Of a stretch of 64,000 nucleotides of DNA, positions 61,825 through 64,000 are shown in pieces. The stretch lies in the NCBI GenBank assembly GCA_947385775.1, contig CANDMI010000001.1, forward strand, positions 155,318-219,317. Direction: 5' to 3'. The notes under the pieces are model-generated. The model was not told the origin of the DNA. It was given only the letters and a program-made list of their open reading frames with translations, and made no database searches. Both the position numbers and the translations under genes were made by a program. Origin of the DNA: an uncultured Eubacterium sp. (GTDB taxonomy: Bacteria > Bacillota > Clostridia > Lachnospirales > Lachnospiraceae). The number at the start of each line of letters is the position of its first letter. Position 1 is the stretch's first letter.

Positions 61825-62316
61825 ATGGAAAAACGAAGATTTTTTATAACAACAATATTAGCAATCGTTATCGCAGTTGGGTTTATTGTAAGCGGCAATA
61901 AAGAATACGCGCAAGCTGCAATGGCGAAATCTGGAACATACCAAGGAAAGAGCGTGACTTTACAGGTAATGGAAATGTCCAAATCCAGCAAAAGAAGCGA
62001 TTTTAGCCCAATATCATTTTTCAACGGCAAAGAATATAAAAAACCCGCTTACCGATATATCAAAATCGCAAACAGCTATGGCACATTTATGGGGTTTGAA
62101 AATGAGCCATGTTGTAAAAAAAGCAAGAAATCAATGATTGCATGGAGCGGCGGCTCTGGCGTTGGGGGAGGGCAAACCTGCTGGGCGGTCATCTCAAGAA
62201 AATCTGCCAATAAAATAACGTTAAAAGTATACTGGCAGAATAATATGAGCGCTTTAACGAGCGGAGCCAAACCAGAATGCATTTTAAAAGAGACTTTAAA
62301 ACGGACAGGACGATGA
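61825..62316 (+). CDS. Small secreted protein
   Basis: A 163-residue protein with signal peptide (RRFFITTILAIVIAVGFIVS, cleavage near AQA-A, residue 33) and a mature domain with three Cys (CC near residue 97, QTCWAVI near 118) and a later CILK. AGGAGG precedes the ATG at 61825 by 6 bases; the upstream ATG at 61810 overlaps that site. I do not recognise the domain. It sits in a row of similar-sized exported proteins. Confidence 0.6.
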   Translation: MEKRRFFITTILAIVIAVGFIVSGNKEYAQAAMAKSGTYQGKSVTLQVMEMSKSSKRSDFSPISFFNGKEYKKPAYRYIKIANSYGTFMGFENEPCCKKSKKSMIAWSGGSGVGGGQTCWAVISRKSANKITLKVYWQNNMSALTSGAKPECILKETLKRTGR

Positions 62317-62357
62317 GCAACGTCGCCTGACATTCATAAAAGGTGGTGCGAATCACA

Positions 62358-63826
62358 ATGGGATTACTGAAGATAATCAGATGGATTTTAAGCGTCCTGC
62401 TTGCGCTGGCTGGATTCTTCCTATTATCAGATGGCTCTGCAATAGCAGGCTTTTTATGGATTTTCGCAGGTGCTTTGCTGTTGCCGCCTGTAACATCCAA
62501 AATCCCGCCATTTAAAAGACGGAAAGCAATATTGGCCATATGCTGCGCCGCGCTTATTTTTTCAGGAGCGCTCACAATTCCACAGACAAAGCCATCAGAT
62601 TCCAGACAAGGAAAACAAAGCCAGGAAAGCTCTAGCATCCGGGACGGGGAAGCTCCCGCAAAAACGGAGCCCCTTAACAAAGAAGACGTTTCCAAATGGA
62701 TAAAGGCAAAACTCACTGGCAAAGAGCCTGAAACCGTGTCAGAAGAAATAATGGAATGGGGACGGGCAAACGAAAACGAGTTCTTCAAAGTTTGGCGCAA
62801 AGCTTCATTAAAACAGATCAAGGGATGGGAGGACAGTGAGGATTACGTCAAAACCGCAGAAGACGTGACAAAGGCGTGCAATATCTATAAAGAAACATGC
62901 GGCTCCAATAAAAAAATTGAAGATATGCTGCAAGACGCCAAAACCGTCTCCTCTTTTGCTAAGGACAACAAAAAACTGACAAATAAATATAACATAGATA
63001 TCCTGTCAGATCGCGAAAAATGCAATTTTAATACGTATTACATAACCCAGCAGCTAAACACAAGCTATTCAGACAACCTTGCCGGAAAACTCCAGGAAGA
63101 AATGGACAGCTATGTTCCAAAAGAATATTTGGACTGGATCGCATATGATGTGGATTATGCGTTCGACAATCCAATCTGTGGCAATACATGCCAAATGGTC
63201 ATACAAACTGATGTGGATGAGCCATTTGAAAGGGCTGACGCTTATTATCTAGCCTATATGGACACAGGCGAAACTATTACGCTTGGCGACAGCCGTGGGT
63301 TCAGCCAAAAAGTGCCCGTTTGCCGGATGTTGGGTTATGGCGATGCTGTGAAAAACGATTTTTCAAAGTTTATCAGCAATTTAGACACCTGTTATACGTT
63401 ATGCCAAGGAATAGAGCAGACGCTTAAAACAGGAAAGTCTGTAAAAAACTTTAAAACCGCCGATCTCGAAAATGCCATACCAGATACCTGGATTGATGCA
63501 GATAATGCTGATATTTTTGATGATTTAGATTCTGAAACTGATCTAGGGGATGTAAGCAATACTACATTTTTTATGACAGTGATAAAAGGATACTGGAAGA
63601 TGGGGATTTTGATGAAATGACCCCCTACACGCTTTGCCTTGCACGGAATGAAATTTATGCAAGGCATGGGCGGCTCTTCGACGATCAAAATATTCAGGAA
63701 TATTTTGATAGCCTGCCATGGTATGAAGGCACAGTTGCGCCAGAAGATTTTGACGACGAATTACTGAATCAAATCGAAAAAACCAATATAAATAAAATTC
63801 TGTTGCTTGAACCAAACACAGAATGA
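62358..63826 (+). pseudogene. Membrane-anchored YARHG-domain protein with a frameshift in a T6 tract
   Basis: The first part (62358-63620) has two hydrophobic segments near residues 1-50 and 56-75, then a helical extracellular region of about 330 residues. At the T6 tract 63567-63572 the frame moves. Adding one T gives SNTTFFYDSDKRILEDGDFD followed by LCLARNEIYARHGRLFDD, a complete YARHG domain with QEYFDSLPWYEG, ending at 63826. The YARHG motif has been described as an extracellular domain near peptidoglycan-binding or kinase proteins. As sequenced, the anchor and YARHG parts are in different frames; an ATG at 63617 could restart the second part. Ribosome site AAAGGTGG. Confidence 0.7.
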
Positions 63827-63854
63827 TTCGCCATTGGCTAAATCAATGGTAAAC

Positions 63855-63889
63855 AACAGCCATTCAAATTAATATATTGAATGGCTGTT
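63855..63889 (+). terminator. Terminator hairpin after the YARHG gene
   Basis: Perfect 13-bp arms AACAGCCATTCAA / TTGAATGGCTGTT with a 9-base loop, followed by CCTTTACATTT. The last 110 bases of the window hold nothing else I can recognise. Confidence 0.6.
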
Positions 63890-64000
63890 CCTTTACATTT
63901 GATATTATAATTTCCTATATCCTGATTTAATTTCATCTAGCGAGACTATTGATTTCATCTAAAACAATCTTCTGAAACCGCAGGCCCCTTTTTTTCGTCT

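Noticed and set aside
1-64000. CRISPR array or phage structural genes
   Set aside because: No regularly spaced repeats with unique spacers and no capsid, tail or terminase-like proteins were found.

Overview
The window looks like the chromosome of a motile, gut-type Lachnospiraceae (class Clostridia). The evidence is a Gram-positive style late flagellar cluster with FliW and CsrA, a hag-type flagellin with a CsrA-site leader, two tandem flgK genes, Rpn-type PD-(D/E)XK genes, strong AGGAGG ribosome sites, and many CgeB/DUF3880, DUF4422, TupA and LicD proteins typical of that family. This is inferred from gene content, not from a marker gene.

Layout. 1-7546 (mostly minus): a partial DUF975 membrane protein, aspartate kinase, a large RND exporter with an inserted coiled coil, a PHP phosphoesterase and MetA. 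7786-11541: a small zinc metalloprotease-like protein, a chemoreceptor, and a cytosolic PocR/MCP hybrid. 11837-12973: an Rpn-family gene broken by a 162-bp palindromic MITE. 13088-24271 (minus): glycan or surface modification genes (sulfotransferase-like, a decayed glycosyltransferase, TupA-like, DUF616, LicD, CgeB-like), with a glutamate symporter and amidohydrolase in the same transcription unit as the TupA gene. 24376-27400 (plus): a self-contained cassette led by a metallo-beta-lactamase-fold protein with two cysteine clusters, followed by three small unknown proteins. 27432-34417: DUF4422, CgeB/DUF3880 and GT2 glycosyltransferases ending at the flagellin terminator. 34475-46952 (minus): flgM-flgN-flgK-flgK-flgL-fliW-csrA-flaG-fliD-fliS-fliT-like-hag, with sigma-28 type promoters at flgM, flaG and hag. 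47104-48291: another CgeB-type transferase. 48414-53730: a DeoR-controlled hexitol PTS operon. 53900-57204: a Big_2 surface protein, a DUF1796 protein and a methylthioribose-kinase-like phosphotransferase. 57418-63890: an accessory, decaying region with a frameshifted membrane protein gene, an integrase C-terminal remnant beside half a tRNA-Pro, an Rpn gene with an amber stop, an XRE regulator and a row of small secreted proteins, two of them frameshifted.

How it works together. The transferases on both sides of the flagellin gene are most simply read as a flagellin or surface glycan decoration locus. FlgM, the sigma-28 promoters, and the FliW-CsrA pair with a CsrA-like hairpin in the hag leader give a complete hag control circuit inside the window. 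The best candidate for an undescribed system is the four-gene cassette at 24542-27376. Its function cannot be assigned from sequence alone.
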